From: UMGS1696 sp963643035
Lineage (GTDB): Bacteria; Bacillota; Clostridia; Oscillospirales; CAG-272
Assembly: GCA_963643035.1 (NCBI GenBank)
Contig: CAVIKO010000005.1
Span: 14,868-78,867, forward strand
Length of the DNA: 64,000 nt
Direction: 5' to 3'
Under the pieces are notes generated by a model, which did no database searches, had not been told where the DNA came from, and worked only from the letters and a program-made list of their open reading frames with translations. Position 1 is the first letter of the stretch, and every line of letters starts with the position of its first letter. Shown here one piece after another: positions 51,699 to 60,181 of the stretch. The position numbers and the translations under genes are program-made.

Positions 51699-53150
51699 AT
51701 GAAAAACCGTCAGAGCATCACAGCCATTCTCCTTGCCCTGCTCCTCACCCTTCCGCTTGCCTCCTGCGGGAACACAACGGACACATCGGCAGAAAATCCG
51801 GCAAATACGCTGCAGACCGAAGGGGACACCGAAACGGAAACGGAAGCGGTGTACACCCTTCCTGAATATGACTGCGGGGGCGGCGATTTCACAATTCTGT
51901 CGAAAATGGAAAATACAGAATCCGGACGGTGGACGACACACGACATCTACGCCGCAGAGCTGACCGGGGAAGCCATCAACGATGCGGTATACAACCGGAA
52001 TATCGCTCTGCAGGACAAGTACCACTGTGTCATCCGGGAGGAACGCATGAAGATGAGCGATATGCCGTCCGGAATTGAGAAATTCATTCTGGCGGGAGAC
52101 GCGACCTACGACATCATCATGCCGAACATCACCTCCGCCGCCGTACTTTCAAAGAACGGAAACCTCTACGAGCTGCAGGATCGTATCGACCTGACGCAGC
52201 CTTGGTGGAACGCACAGTTCACAAGCGACACACAGATCGGCGGCAAGAATTACTTTGCGAACGGCGACATCAGCGAAACCTTCATGCGCGCCACCTATGC
52301 TGTATTCTTCAACAAGCAGATCATCACGGACAGCGGGCTTGCAAATCCGTACACGCTGGTGCGAGAAGGCACATGGACAATGGATAAAGTGCAGGAAATG
52401 GGTGCCGTATTTGCCTCTGATGTGGACGGCGACGGGAAGATGTTGGAAGAAAACGATAACTTCGGTCTGTACGTGCTGTACAATCAGATTGAAACACTCT
52501 ACACCTCCTCCGGTGAAAAAATCATCCAGTCCGATAGTGACGGTACGTTCTCGTTCCACGCCGGAGACGAACGGAGCCTGCGTGTGCTGGAGTCCATCTA
52601 CAATCTGTACATGAACAAAGATGTGGTGCGCAATGGCGACACAGTGGAAACCGGCGAGGCAATGTTCTCCGAGGGACGGCTCCTCTTTCTCCTTGGTACG
52701 ATGAACAACGTGGTATCCATGCGTGAAATGGAAACGGATTTCGGAATTCTGCCCACACCTAAGGCGGATACGGAGCAGACGGAATATTACTCCTACATGA
52801 ACACATGGGCAGCAAGCTGTGCCGCCATTCCGGTATCCTGTGCGGATATAGAAAAATCGTCGATCCTCATGGAAGCCCTCGCCTCGTATTCCCGCGACTA
52901 TTACACGCCCGCGTATTACGAGGTCACGCTGAAGGGAAAGTACTCCCGCGACACGGATTCCCTCGACATGTTAGACCTCATTTATGAACGGCGCACGGCG
53001 GATCTCGGAAATCTGTTCAACATCGGCGGCGTACTTTCCGGCGTTTCCGACCTTGTGAACAAGGACAAAAATTCCTTTGCCTCCTTCATCGAATCGAAAG
53101 CCGCAGCCGTCGAAACGGAGCTTGCGGAATTGAACGATATGCTGCAATGA
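51699..53150 (+). CDS. Solitary extracellular solute-binding lipoprotein (4 of 6)
   Basis: A 483-residue lipoprotein with lipobox LASC (Cys 23) and an ETETE linker. Landmarks are GEAINDAVYNRN, the EF-hand-like DVDGDGKMLEEND (one residue longer than in paralogues) and PAYYEVTLKGKYSRDTDS. ATG follows GAAAGGAA. It is the only one of the six with a divergent AraC-type regulator, and a GH78 rhamnosidase lies downstream, so rhamnose-containing oligosaccharide is a reasonable ligand guess. No permease is adjacent. Confidence 0.83.
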   Translation: MKNRQSITAILLALLLTLPLASCGNTTDTSAENPANTLQTEGDTETETEAVYTLPEYDCGGGDFTILSKMENTESGRWTTHDIYAAELTGEAINDAVYNRNIALQDKYHCVIREERMKMSDMPSGIEKFILAGDATYDIIMPNITSAAVLSKNGNLYELQDRIDLTQPWWNAQFTSDTQIGGKNYFANGDISETFMRATYAVFFNKQIITDSGLANPYTLVREGTWTMDKVQEMGAVFASDVDGDGKMLEENDNFGLYVLYNQIETLYTSSGEKIIQSDSDGTFSFHAGDERSLRVLESIYNLYMNKDVVRNGDTVETGEAMFSEGRLLFLLGTMNNVVSMREMETDFGILPTPKADTEQTEYYSYMNTWAASCAAIPVSCADIEKSSILMEALASYSRDYYTPAYYEVTLKGKYSRDTDSLDMLDLIYERRTADLGNLFNIGGVLSGVSDLVNKDKNSFASFIESKAAAVETELAELNDMLQ

Positions 53151-53239
53151 TCCGAACGGAGCTTTGTCGCATACCGTGGGAATTCTGTCCGGCATCGGAA
53201 TAAACCCCTTTTCTATCAAATCCATTTGCATACTGTGAA

Positions 53240-53284
53240 AAACAGCGCGGCATCTCCGTCCTCCGGAGCATAGCCGCGCTGTTT
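53240..53284. terminator. Terminator between binding protein 4 and the GH78 gene
   Basis: AAACAGCGCGGC pairs with GCCGCGCTGTTT around CTCCGTCCTCCGGAG; convergent genes. Confidence 0.8.
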
Positions 53285-53328
53285 CTATGTGATTTTTATG
53301 ATTTTACCGCATCCTCTGCCACAGAGGT

Positions 53329-55902
53329 TTACTCTGCCGCGTCCTCTTCCCAGACGTGGTAGCCGCCTGTGACCTCATACGACTTGCCTGCAAAGCGGAC
53401 TGTGGCGGCGACGTTTGCGGGCAGGCTCACAAAGAGGTACCGTTTGCCGTAACGGACAGCCCAGCGGACAGAGATCTCCCCGCGCACCGTATCGACAACG
53501 CCATGGGCAGAGCGCAGTTCTTTCGGGAATACCGGGGCGATTTCGACTCTGCGATACCCCGGTTCGATCGGGCGGATACCGCAGAGATACGCGTAGAACA
53601 CATAGCCGACCGCACCGTACATCGGATGGTTGTGGGAATTCATGCCCGGATTCTTCTTCAGTTCAAACCGTTCCCACACCGTTGTCGCTTCGTTCTGAAT
53701 CATGAAGCCATAGGACGGATATTCCTCCCGGGTCAGCACGCGCCACGCCTCCTCCGTATAGCCGTAGGTGAACAGCGCATCAAAGAGGTAGCGGGTACAA
53801 AGATTCCCCGTCGTGATCGCATAATTCCGCGCCACGAGATCGGAGACAAGCACTGCCGCCGCCTTTTCACGCACCTCCTCCGGCAGGATTCCCAACCACA
53901 AGGAAAATGCCTGCGCCCCCTGCGATCCGCGTTCGACAACGCCCGTTTCCGGATGCAGCCACCTTGCGAGATACGCCGCACGCACCCTTTCGCCGATTTC
54001 GCGGTACTTCTCCGCATCCGCCGTCCGGCCGAGCAGCTCTGCCATTTTGGATAGCAGCTTACAGTTGAGGTACGAATATCCCGTGGACATCAGCTTGCCG
54101 TCCGTGACCCCGCTCTGCGCCGCCTCGGGAGAGAGACACGCATACGCCGGACCTGCCCAGTCACCGTAGTAGCTGTAGTCCACGATGTAATCGACGGAAC
54201 GGTTCAGGAGACAGTTTTCCCACGCCGCAAAGCCATCAAAGGACTCTGCGAGAATGGCAAGATTGCCCCGGTGCAGCCATGTTTCGTATCCGGCGATCAG
54301 ATACGAGGAGCACACCGGATCCGCGGGTCTGCCGCCCCAGATGAACGGCGCCGTACACGTGATCGCACCATCGTCCGCCTTGGACTGCTCCGCACGCAGA
54401 TCCCGGACGATTTTCGGGAAGAGGCGCGAAATATCAAAATTGTACGGCGTTTCCTCAAAACGAACCGTCGCGTCGTTCATCCAACCCATTCGTTCGTCCC
54501 GCTGCGGACAGTCGGTCAGGATCGAATGCATATTGTCCATCTCCGTCATGACCACCATATCGTGGATCTTCGTGACCAGCGCGCTGCCGCAGGAGAAATG
54601 GCTCGCCGTGCGCAGATCCGTACACCACAGCTCCGCTGTAATGTCGTCTCTGCCTAAGGAATCGAGTCCTTCCACGGCACAGTAGCGGAACCCGTGGTAG
54701 GTAAACGTCGGGCAATAAACAGCGCCATTCTCTCTGCCGGACGCGATGTAGGTATCCATCTGCGCCGCGCCGCGCAGGGTATCCGTGTACAGCGTACCAT
54801 CTTCACTCAATTCCTCGGCATGGCGGAGCGTAATCGTCTGTCCCGCGCGCAGTCCGTCCGGCAGAACCAGCCGACACACCCCGGCAATATTCTGTCCGAA
54901 ATCGACGACGAACATTCCCGCCTTCGGCATTGTAATTTCGACAGGCGCGTAATCCCGGATATGGCAAATCGGCGGGATCACCATGGGAACGAGCGTCCCG
55001 CCCGGCCCGTCTGCGACCTTCGCGCTCTTCATATCCGTACCGCCGTCTGCGGCGTTCCATTTCGGGTTCGCCAGTCTGGCATCATATGTTTCGCCGTTGT
55101 AGATCGTCGCAGATGTGACAGCGCCCCGGCTGACCTGCCAGTGCCCGTCCGTAGCGACCGTTTCCACTGTGCCGTCCGCGTACCGGAGCACGAGCAGCGC
55201 CCACAGCATCGGCTTGCCGAAAAACGCTGGAACCATGCCGTTCGGCAGCTTTCCGCCGCGCCAGCCCATTCCGACCGCGATGCCAAGCACGTTCGTTCCC
55301 GCATGCAGCACCATTGGCGTGAGCACATCTGTCGTATACGCCACCAGCCGCGTGTAATCCGTATGTGCCGGATCGAGCCGCGCGTCCGAGAGAGCGGTTC
55401 CGTTGACGGTCACGCTCTGGTAGCCGATGCCCGCACAGTACAGGGTCGCCGTGGTCAGATCCCGGCGCACCGTGAATTCCCTGCGAAAATAGAGTGCCGC
55501 CGTTTCGTCGTCGGTGTACGTTTCGTCCGTGATCCAATCGGCGTGGGCATCCTCCGGCAGCAGTCCGATCACGAACGCCGCCCACGCTTCCCCGGATTCC
55601 TCACCGGCTCTGTTCCGGATGGAGACTGCCGCCTCCACCGGTACGCCGACGGGCAGTTCCGCTCCGCCGTAAAGAACGGAGGAAGTGTCACTCGCCACCC
55701 ATCCGGTCTGCCAGTATGTACGCCCGCCGGACGTCACCGTGATCGAATACCCCGCGAGAATTTGCCCGTCGTCCGCAGTGTCGGATATCGCCGCCCAGCC
55801 GATCACCGGTCGTGCCGTATCCGTAGTCCGGAACCGCACGCTCTCCTTCGCAGCAGAGGAAATATCCGCGCCGTCCAGTGTGATTTTCTGAATATGCAGC
55901 AT
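53329..55902 (-). CDS. GH78 alpha-L-rhamnosidase
   Basis: An 857-residue family 78 glycoside hydrolase that removes alpha-L-rhamnose. N-terminal beta domains include ALYFRREFTV and GYQSVTVNGTALSDARLDPA near 170. The catalytic (alpha/alpha)6 barrel carries DCPQRDERMGWMNDA near 480, the diagnostic GH78 acidic motif. The C-terminal domain ends the protein (VDTVRGEISVRW). No signal peptide is seen, so it works in the cytoplasm. The first well-placed ATG has no adjacent ribosome site; instead a GAAAGGAGG lies 54 bases upstream beyond a 38-base hairpin, as at dnaB. Confidence 0.9.
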   Translation of the reverse strand: MLHIQKITLDGADISSAAKESVRFRTTDTARPVIGWAAISDTADDGQILAGYSITVTSGGRTYWQTGWVASDTSSVLYGGAELPVGVPVEAAVSIRNRAGEESGEAWAAFVIGLLPEDAHADWITDETYTDDETAALYFRREFTVRRDLTTATLYCAGIGYQSVTVNGTALSDARLDPAHTDYTRLVAYTTDVLTPMVLHAGTNVLGIAVGMGWRGGKLPNGMVPAFFGKPMLWALLVLRYADGTVETVATDGHWQVSRGAVTSATIYNGETYDARLANPKWNAADGGTDMKSAKVADGPGGTLVPMVIPPICHIRDYAPVEITMPKAGMFVVDFGQNIAGVCRLVLPDGLRAGQTITLRHAEELSEDGTLYTDTLRGAAQMDTYIASGRENGAVYCPTFTYHGFRYCAVEGLDSLGRDDITAELWCTDLRTASHFSCGSALVTKIHDMVVMTEMDNMHSILTDCPQRDERMGWMNDATVRFEETPYNFDISRLFPKIVRDLRAEQSKADDGAITCTAPFIWGGRPADPVCSSYLIAGYETWLHRGNLAILAESFDGFAAWENCLLNRSVDYIVDYSYYGDWAGPAYACLSPEAAQSGVTDGKLMSTGYSYLNCKLLSKMAELLGRTADAEKYREIGERVRAAYLARWLHPETGVVERGSQGAQAFSLWLGILPEEVREKAAAVLVSDLVARNYAITTGNLCTRYLFDALFTYGYTEEAWRVLTREEYPSYGFMIQNEATTVWERFELKKNPGMNSHNHPMYGAVGYVFYAYLCGIRPIEPGYRRVEIAPVFPKELRSAHGVVDTVRGEISVRWAVRYGKRYLFVSLPANVAATVRFAGKSYEVTGGYHVWEEDAAE

Positions 55903-55917
55903 AGGATTGTTTGTTTT

Positions 55918-56045
55918 GCGGGGGAAAACTTTTTCGAGAAAAAGTTTTCCCCCGCACCTCCTTTCAAAAAGTTTGTACAAATAGGTGAGAATGGCACGCA
56001 GTCAGACTCGCACACACGAAATTCATCGCATATCCACATAACGGT
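55918..56045 (-). repeat. Shine-Dalgarno/hairpin cassette and dispersed repeat before GH78
   Basis: Minus-strand GAAAGGAGG (55957-55965) is followed by a near-perfect hairpin GCGGGGGAAAACTTTTT with AAAAAGTTTTCCCCCGC (55918-55955), then 15 bases and the ATG. The rest of the element (to ~56045) has diverged matches to the ACGAAATCCAT-type block at 9920 and 60070. The cassette is almost the same as at 9680-9726. Confidence 0.75.
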
Positions 56046-56088
56046 TCCTGTGAAGCACCCATATCCCACACGTTCAAGTTTTGTGCAT

Positions 56089-56117
56089 ATTGTATCATAT
56101 TTTCCGTCGGATAGCAA
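56089..56117 (-). promoter_or_regulatory. Promoter of the GH78 gene
   Basis: Minus-strand TTGCTA, 17 bases, TACAAT, about 190 bases before the start; the repeat cassette forms the leader. Confidence 0.6.
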
Positions 56118-56200
56118 GGCGTTTTGCAAATTTGTGGCTTGCAATCCCATCCTTTTCCCGCCATCCGCGAACAATTTTACAATCTCTCTGCTCCATGCCG

Positions 56201-56229
56201 TTGCATAAGGAGAAAATTTGTGGTATAAT
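56201..56229 (+). promoter_or_regulatory. Promoter of the SbcD/SbcC-like pair
   Basis: TTGCAT, 17 bases, TATAAT with extended -10 TGG. Confidence 0.8.
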
Positions 56230-56328
56230 GTAGAAAATTGGGAAAACGCGGGATCGGCAGCGACCGGACGCGTCCCCGGAATCTCTGCCCGTCCGCCGCA
56301 ATGGGGAACGGGCGCAAAAGGCTACTTT

Positions 56329-57438
56329 ATGAAAATACTGCATACAGGCGACCTGCATCTCGACAGCGCGTTCCATTCGCTCTCGGAGCGGCAGGCGGAA
56401 ATACGAAAAAATGAACTGCGAGCGGCGTTCACCTCCATGATGACCTATGCGCGCATGAACGATGTTTCCATGGCTCTCTTTGCCGGGGATGTTTTTGACA
56501 GTGCATACGCCACGCGGGAAACGCTCCATCTGCTCGCGGCGGAATTTGCGCGTTTCGGTCGTCCCATCGTCATCGCGACCGGCAACCATGATCCCTCCTG
56601 CTCCCTCTGGAACGGCGTAGAATTTCCAGACAACGTCACCATTTTCACAAAGCCCGAAATGGAATGCGTCACTTTCCCGGAGCTGAACTGTGAGGTCTGG
56701 GGCTACGGCTTTGACACTCCCAATCTCGATGTCAGTCCGTTGGAAGGCTTCCGCCTCCCCGCACCCGCAGATGGGGACGAAAACCGAATCCGGCTTGTCG
56801 TCTGTCACGCGGATACCCTCGACAAGGACAGCACGAACGCCCCCCTTTCTGAAAAGGCTCTCCAGGACTGCGGCGCGGACTATATCGCCCTTGGGCATAT
56901 CCACAATGCGCCGCCGATGGGGGAAAAATGGGCGTACTGCGGCTGTCTGGAGGGACGCAAATTCACCGAACCGGGTCCAAAGGGCGCGTGTATCGCCGAA
57001 ATTCACAAGGAGAATGGCACCGCAGAAGTGCGGGTACGCAGGGTGCGATTCTCGAAACGGCGGTACGAATCCGTGGAACTGCCCGTGGATGGCATCCACA
57101 CACAGGCGGAAGCAGCGAAAAAAATCGCGGCGTGGATCATGGAGAAAAAGCTCGGCGAGGACGCTCTGCTCCGCGTCACCCTGACTGGACAGGTGGACCC
57201 CGCGCTTGTGCTGCAGCCTGAGCTGTTCGACTCCTGCGGACTGTTCTCCCTCACCGTGGTAGACGGTACCACACCGGAGATCGATCCCGCCGTCCTGCAA
57301 GCCGATCCCGGCATCCGCGGCGCCTTCTATCGTGCCCTTGCTCCCCGTCTCCATTCCAACGATCCGGGAGAACGCGCCAGTGCCGTGGTCGCGCTGCGTG
57401 CCGGTCTATCCGCCATCGACGGCGGGAGCATCGGGTGA
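56329..57438 (+). CDS. SbcD/YhaO-type DNA repair exonuclease subunit
   Basis: A 369-residue calcineurin-like metallophosphoesterase. The metal motifs are in standard order: HTGDLHLDS near residue 5, LFAGDVFD near 50, ATGNHDPS near 84, VVCHADTL near 160 and YIALGHIHNAPP near 187. The C-terminal ~150 residues form the capping domain. It pairs with the ATPase encoded next, a Mre11/Rad50-type complex acting on DNA ends; the pair resembles Bacillus YhaO/YhaN. ATG follows AAAAGG by 9 bases. Confidence 0.88.
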   Translation: MKILHTGDLHLDSAFHSLSERQAEIRKNELRAAFTSMMTYARMNDVSMALFAGDVFDSAYATRETLHLLAAEFARFGRPIVIATGNHDPSCSLWNGVEFPDNVTIFTKPEMECVTFPELNCEVWGYGFDTPNLDVSPLEGFRLPAPADGDENRIRLVVCHADTLDKDSTNAPLSEKALQDCGADYIALGHIHNAPPMGEKWAYCGCLEGRKFTEPGPKGACIAEIHKENGTAEVRVRRVRFSKRRYESVELPVDGIHTQAEAAKKIAAWIMEKKLGEDALLRVTLTGQVDPALVLQPELFDSCGLFSLTVVDGTTPEIDPAVLQADPGIRGAFYRALAPRLHSNDPGERASAVVALRAGLSAIDGGSIG

Positions 57439-57496
57439 AAAATCCGGCGTGCTGCTGAAGCCAGAGGCCCCGGTCTGCACGAACCGCATTCTCAAC

Positions 57497-57590
57497 CCAT
57501 ATCCCCTATACAAGTTTCTGCGGGAGTCGGAACGAACAGGCCCGTTCTCCAAAGGCAACCGTATTCCTGTACTATAACGTTCCCCATAAT
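57497..57590. repeat. Short copy of the dispersed intergenic repeat
   Basis: ATCCCCTATACAAGTTTCTG, GTCGGAACGAACAGGCCCGT and TTCTCCAAAGGCAACCGT closely match 60089-60150. It fills the spacer between the sbcD-like and sbcC-like genes. Confidence 0.65.
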
Positions 57591-57600
57591 AAGGTGACAT

Positions 57601-59781
57601 ATGAAAATTCTGGAAATCTACATTGAGCGATTCGGAATGCTGCGGGAGCGTTCGATCCGATTTGACGACGGGTTGAATGTGCTTTCGGGCGAAAACGAGA
57701 GTGGAAAATCGACGGTTCTGTCGTTTATCCGCTATATGCTGTACGGGCTGCCCGGCGCAAAAGGGTCGCACGATGGCATAACGGATGCCGATCGATTCGG
57801 ACGTGACGGCGCAATCGGCGGTACAATGACCTATGTGACAGACAGCGGCGCACAGTTCCGGCTGGAGCGGCACACCGACGACGGACGGGATCGCGCACAG
57901 GTTGTTGATCTGGCAAGCGGCAGGATCACGGCGGATCCGGAACCGGGCAAAAGACTGTTCGGCGTATCGGAAAAGATCTTCTCCGGCACTGCGTTCGTCA
58001 GTCAGGCGGACGGAATCGGCGTGTCAGGACTGACCGGAGCGATTGAAAACATACTGACCTCCGCCGATGTGACGGTCAGCGTCCAAAAGGCAGCGGACAG
58101 GCTGAATCAGGCACGGCGCACGCTGTCTCCGAAAAAAGGCGATGGCGGGGAGATCGCGCAAAAGAAAGCTGCCCTCGCCGCTATGGAGGACGAGCTGTCC
58201 CGTTCCCGCGAAAATGTCCGTGCCACCTGCGATACGCAGGCCGCGCTACGGGAAGCAAAGAAAAAACGACTCGCCCTTGAGGAAAAGAAAAACGCGATCG
58301 CCGCAAAACTCTCGGCGTGCGACACGTTCCTGCTCGGCAGACGGATCGACTTACTTGCCGATACAGAGAAAAAGCTGTCCGGCTACGAAAACGCGTTCGC
58401 CGTTCTGAATGCGCCGCCGTATGCACATCTCACGGACACCGCGGCATCCCTGTCGGATCGCTACCGCACGGCGCAGGATGCGTCCTGTCCGACCGCGCCG
58501 GTGGAAAACGGACCCGGTTCGGAAACGGCAGCGGAAGCATATGAGGAGGGCGAATACTGGGAATCCAAGAGCAGACTCCACCTCGCTCTTGGCATCACCA
58601 TGGTGATCGCGGGACTGCTCGGGCTGGCAGCAGCGATTGTAATGATCTGGTTTGCATTCCCGGTCAACCAGTTCGTGGTACCGCTCATCACCACAGCGAT
58701 CTGTCTTGCACTCGGAATCGTGTTCTACGTTCTCCAGGGAAAAAGCATCCGACAGCTCAACGCCATCCTGGACGACTGGTCGATGGAGACGCTCGACGAT
58801 CTGGGCGCACTTGCCGAGACGGAGGGAAAATTCCCGGAGGTGACTCTGCCGCACGGTACGTCTGCCGCGGTCACAGAGGAGATCGCCGGGATCACAGAGG
58901 AAATCCGTGCGCTGGCAACAGAATGCGGCATTGCCGTATCGCAGGACGGAGCAGAATCGGATGTGGATACGCTCCTGACCGCACTCCGTGAAAAGGGGCA
59001 GAAGGCGGATGCGGATCGGTCGCTCGTGATCGGGAAGATTGAGAATTTCCGCGGTCGAATCGCCGTACTGCGGGAACAGGTCGGGAACGCGGATCGCGCC
59101 GAGATCGCCGCACGCTGCCGGGAGCTGATCCGCACGACTGCCGGAAAGGAAGCCCTCTCGATGGATGCGGAATCGTTCAAAAAGCTGCAGCGGGAGCGGG
59201 AATTCACAGAAAGCGCGTGGACGGCGCAGTTCAAGCGGGAATCAGAGTTGGAGAAAGCTTTTGCCGCGCAGAACAACACGGGACTCACGCCGCCAGATGT
59301 GCTGTCCACCCGGATCTACGCGCTGCGGCGGGAGATTGCCGATATGGAAACGCGCGCCGCCGGATTTGAAATGGCGTATGACGCGCTCCGGACTGCCGGG
59401 GAATCGCTCCGTGCCGATGTGACACCGCAGATCACGGAACGCGCATCCCGGTACATGCACACCGCGACCGGCGGCAAGTACGGTTCTCTCCATGTGGATC
59501 CGTCCTTTGCCGTGACCTGTCAGACAAGCCGCGGAACGGTGCCGATCGACACGCTGTCGGGCGGTACGGCGGCAGCAGCCTACATTGCCCTCCGTCTCGC
59601 GCTCATGGATGTCCTCTTCACCGGACACGAATCCGCCCCCCTCTTTGCCGACGAAGCCTTCTCCGCACTCGATCTTCCGCGCCTCCGCGCCGTGCTGGAC
59701 ATTCTCACTTCCTCCGGCCGCCAATCCATCCTCTGCGCCTGCCGTCCCTCTGACTTGACTGGCAATCTGATCCGGCTATAG
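57601..59781 (+). CDS. SbcC/YhaN-type ATPase with internal membrane segment
   Basis: A 726-residue SMC-like ATPase partner of the preceding nuclease. Walker A is GENESGKST near residue 32, the signature is LSGGT near 652 and Walker B is LFADEAFSALD near 682. Between them are charged coiled-coil stretches (about 180-260 and 440-600) and two hydrophobic helices near 325-375 (LALGITMVIAGLLGLAAAIV, then a second). Rad50 proteins lack such helices; YhaN-type proteins have them. It is shorter than SbcC and may tether the complex to the membrane. Confidence 0.85.
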   Translation: MKILEIYIERFGMLRERSIRFDDGLNVLSGENESGKSTVLSFIRYMLYGLPGAKGSHDGITDADRFGRDGAIGGTMTYVTDSGAQFRLERHTDDGRDRAQVVDLASGRITADPEPGKRLFGVSEKIFSGTAFVSQADGIGVSGLTGAIENILTSADVTVSVQKAADRLNQARRTLSPKKGDGGEIAQKKAALAAMEDELSRSRENVRATCDTQAALREAKKKRLALEEKKNAIAAKLSACDTFLLGRRIDLLADTEKKLSGYENAFAVLNAPPYAHLTDTAASLSDRYRTAQDASCPTAPVENGPGSETAAEAYEEGEYWESKSRLHLALGITMVIAGLLGLAAAIVMIWFAFPVNQFVVPLITTAICLALGIVFYVLQGKSIRQLNAILDDWSMETLDDLGALAETEGKFPEVTLPHGTSAAVTEEIAGITEEIRALATECGIAVSQDGAESDVDTLLTALREKGQKADADRSLVIGKIENFRGRIAVLREQVGNADRAEIAARCRELIRTTAGKEALSMDAESFKKLQREREFTESAWTAQFKRESELEKAFAAQNNTGLTPPDVLSTRIYALRREIADMETRAAGFEMAYDALRTAGESLRADVTPQITERASRYMHTATGGKYGSLHVDPSFAVTCQTSRGTVPIDTLSGGTAAAAYIALRLALMDVLFTGHESAPLFADEAFSALDLPRLRAVLDILTSSGRQSILCACRPSDLTGNLIRL

Positions 59782-59795
59782 GGGACGGGGAACGT

Positions 59796-60170
59796 GGGGA
59801 ACGCGGCTTTTTGAAAAAGCCTGGCAAAAACATCTATAGGGGATTGGTTTTGGATTTCGTGTATTGGGTAGTGGTAGAATACCGCTATTTGGGGCAATTG
59901 CTGGAGTTCCCTCTAACATATTTGTTTCCATCTGCGGTTTTCCGTCTCTGACAAACAAAGAAAGTGCGATACCATGTCGAAAAAACGACATTGTATCGCA
60001 CTTTTTCTGCTTTCATTACCTTATGGAGAAAAACGAGGGACCCAAACTGGTGAGCAGTCGGACTTGCACAAACGAAATCCATCACCAATCCCCTATATAA
60101 AAGTTTTGCTGGAGCTGGAACGAACAAGTTCGTTCTCAAAAGCGACCGTCCCCCGTTCCTTGTCTCATGT
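59796..60170. repeat. Two facing copies of the dispersed intergenic repeat
   Basis: The left copy (59796-59895) reads GGCTTTTTGAAAAAGCCTGG, CTATAGGGGATTGGTTTTGG and TATTGGGTAGTGGTAGAATA. The right copy (60040-60170) is in the opposite orientation: GGTGAGCAGTCGGACTTGC, ACAAACGAAATCCATCACCA, ATCCCCTATATAAAAGTTTT. A GTGCGATACCATGTCG...TTGTATCGCAC hairpin followed by TTTTTCTG (59964-60008) lies between and could terminate the sbcC-like gene. No gene is seen in these 400 bases. Confidence 0.75.
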
Positions 60171-60181
60171 CCCCAGAGATG

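Noticed and set aside
54694..56208. 504-codon frame antisense to the GH78 gene
   Set aside because: Arg-rich shadow; the GH78 signature is on the minus strand and this frame runs through the repeat hairpin.
56095..57354. 419-codon frame antisense to the SbcD-like gene
   Set aside because: The plus strand carries the complete phosphoesterase motifs in order.
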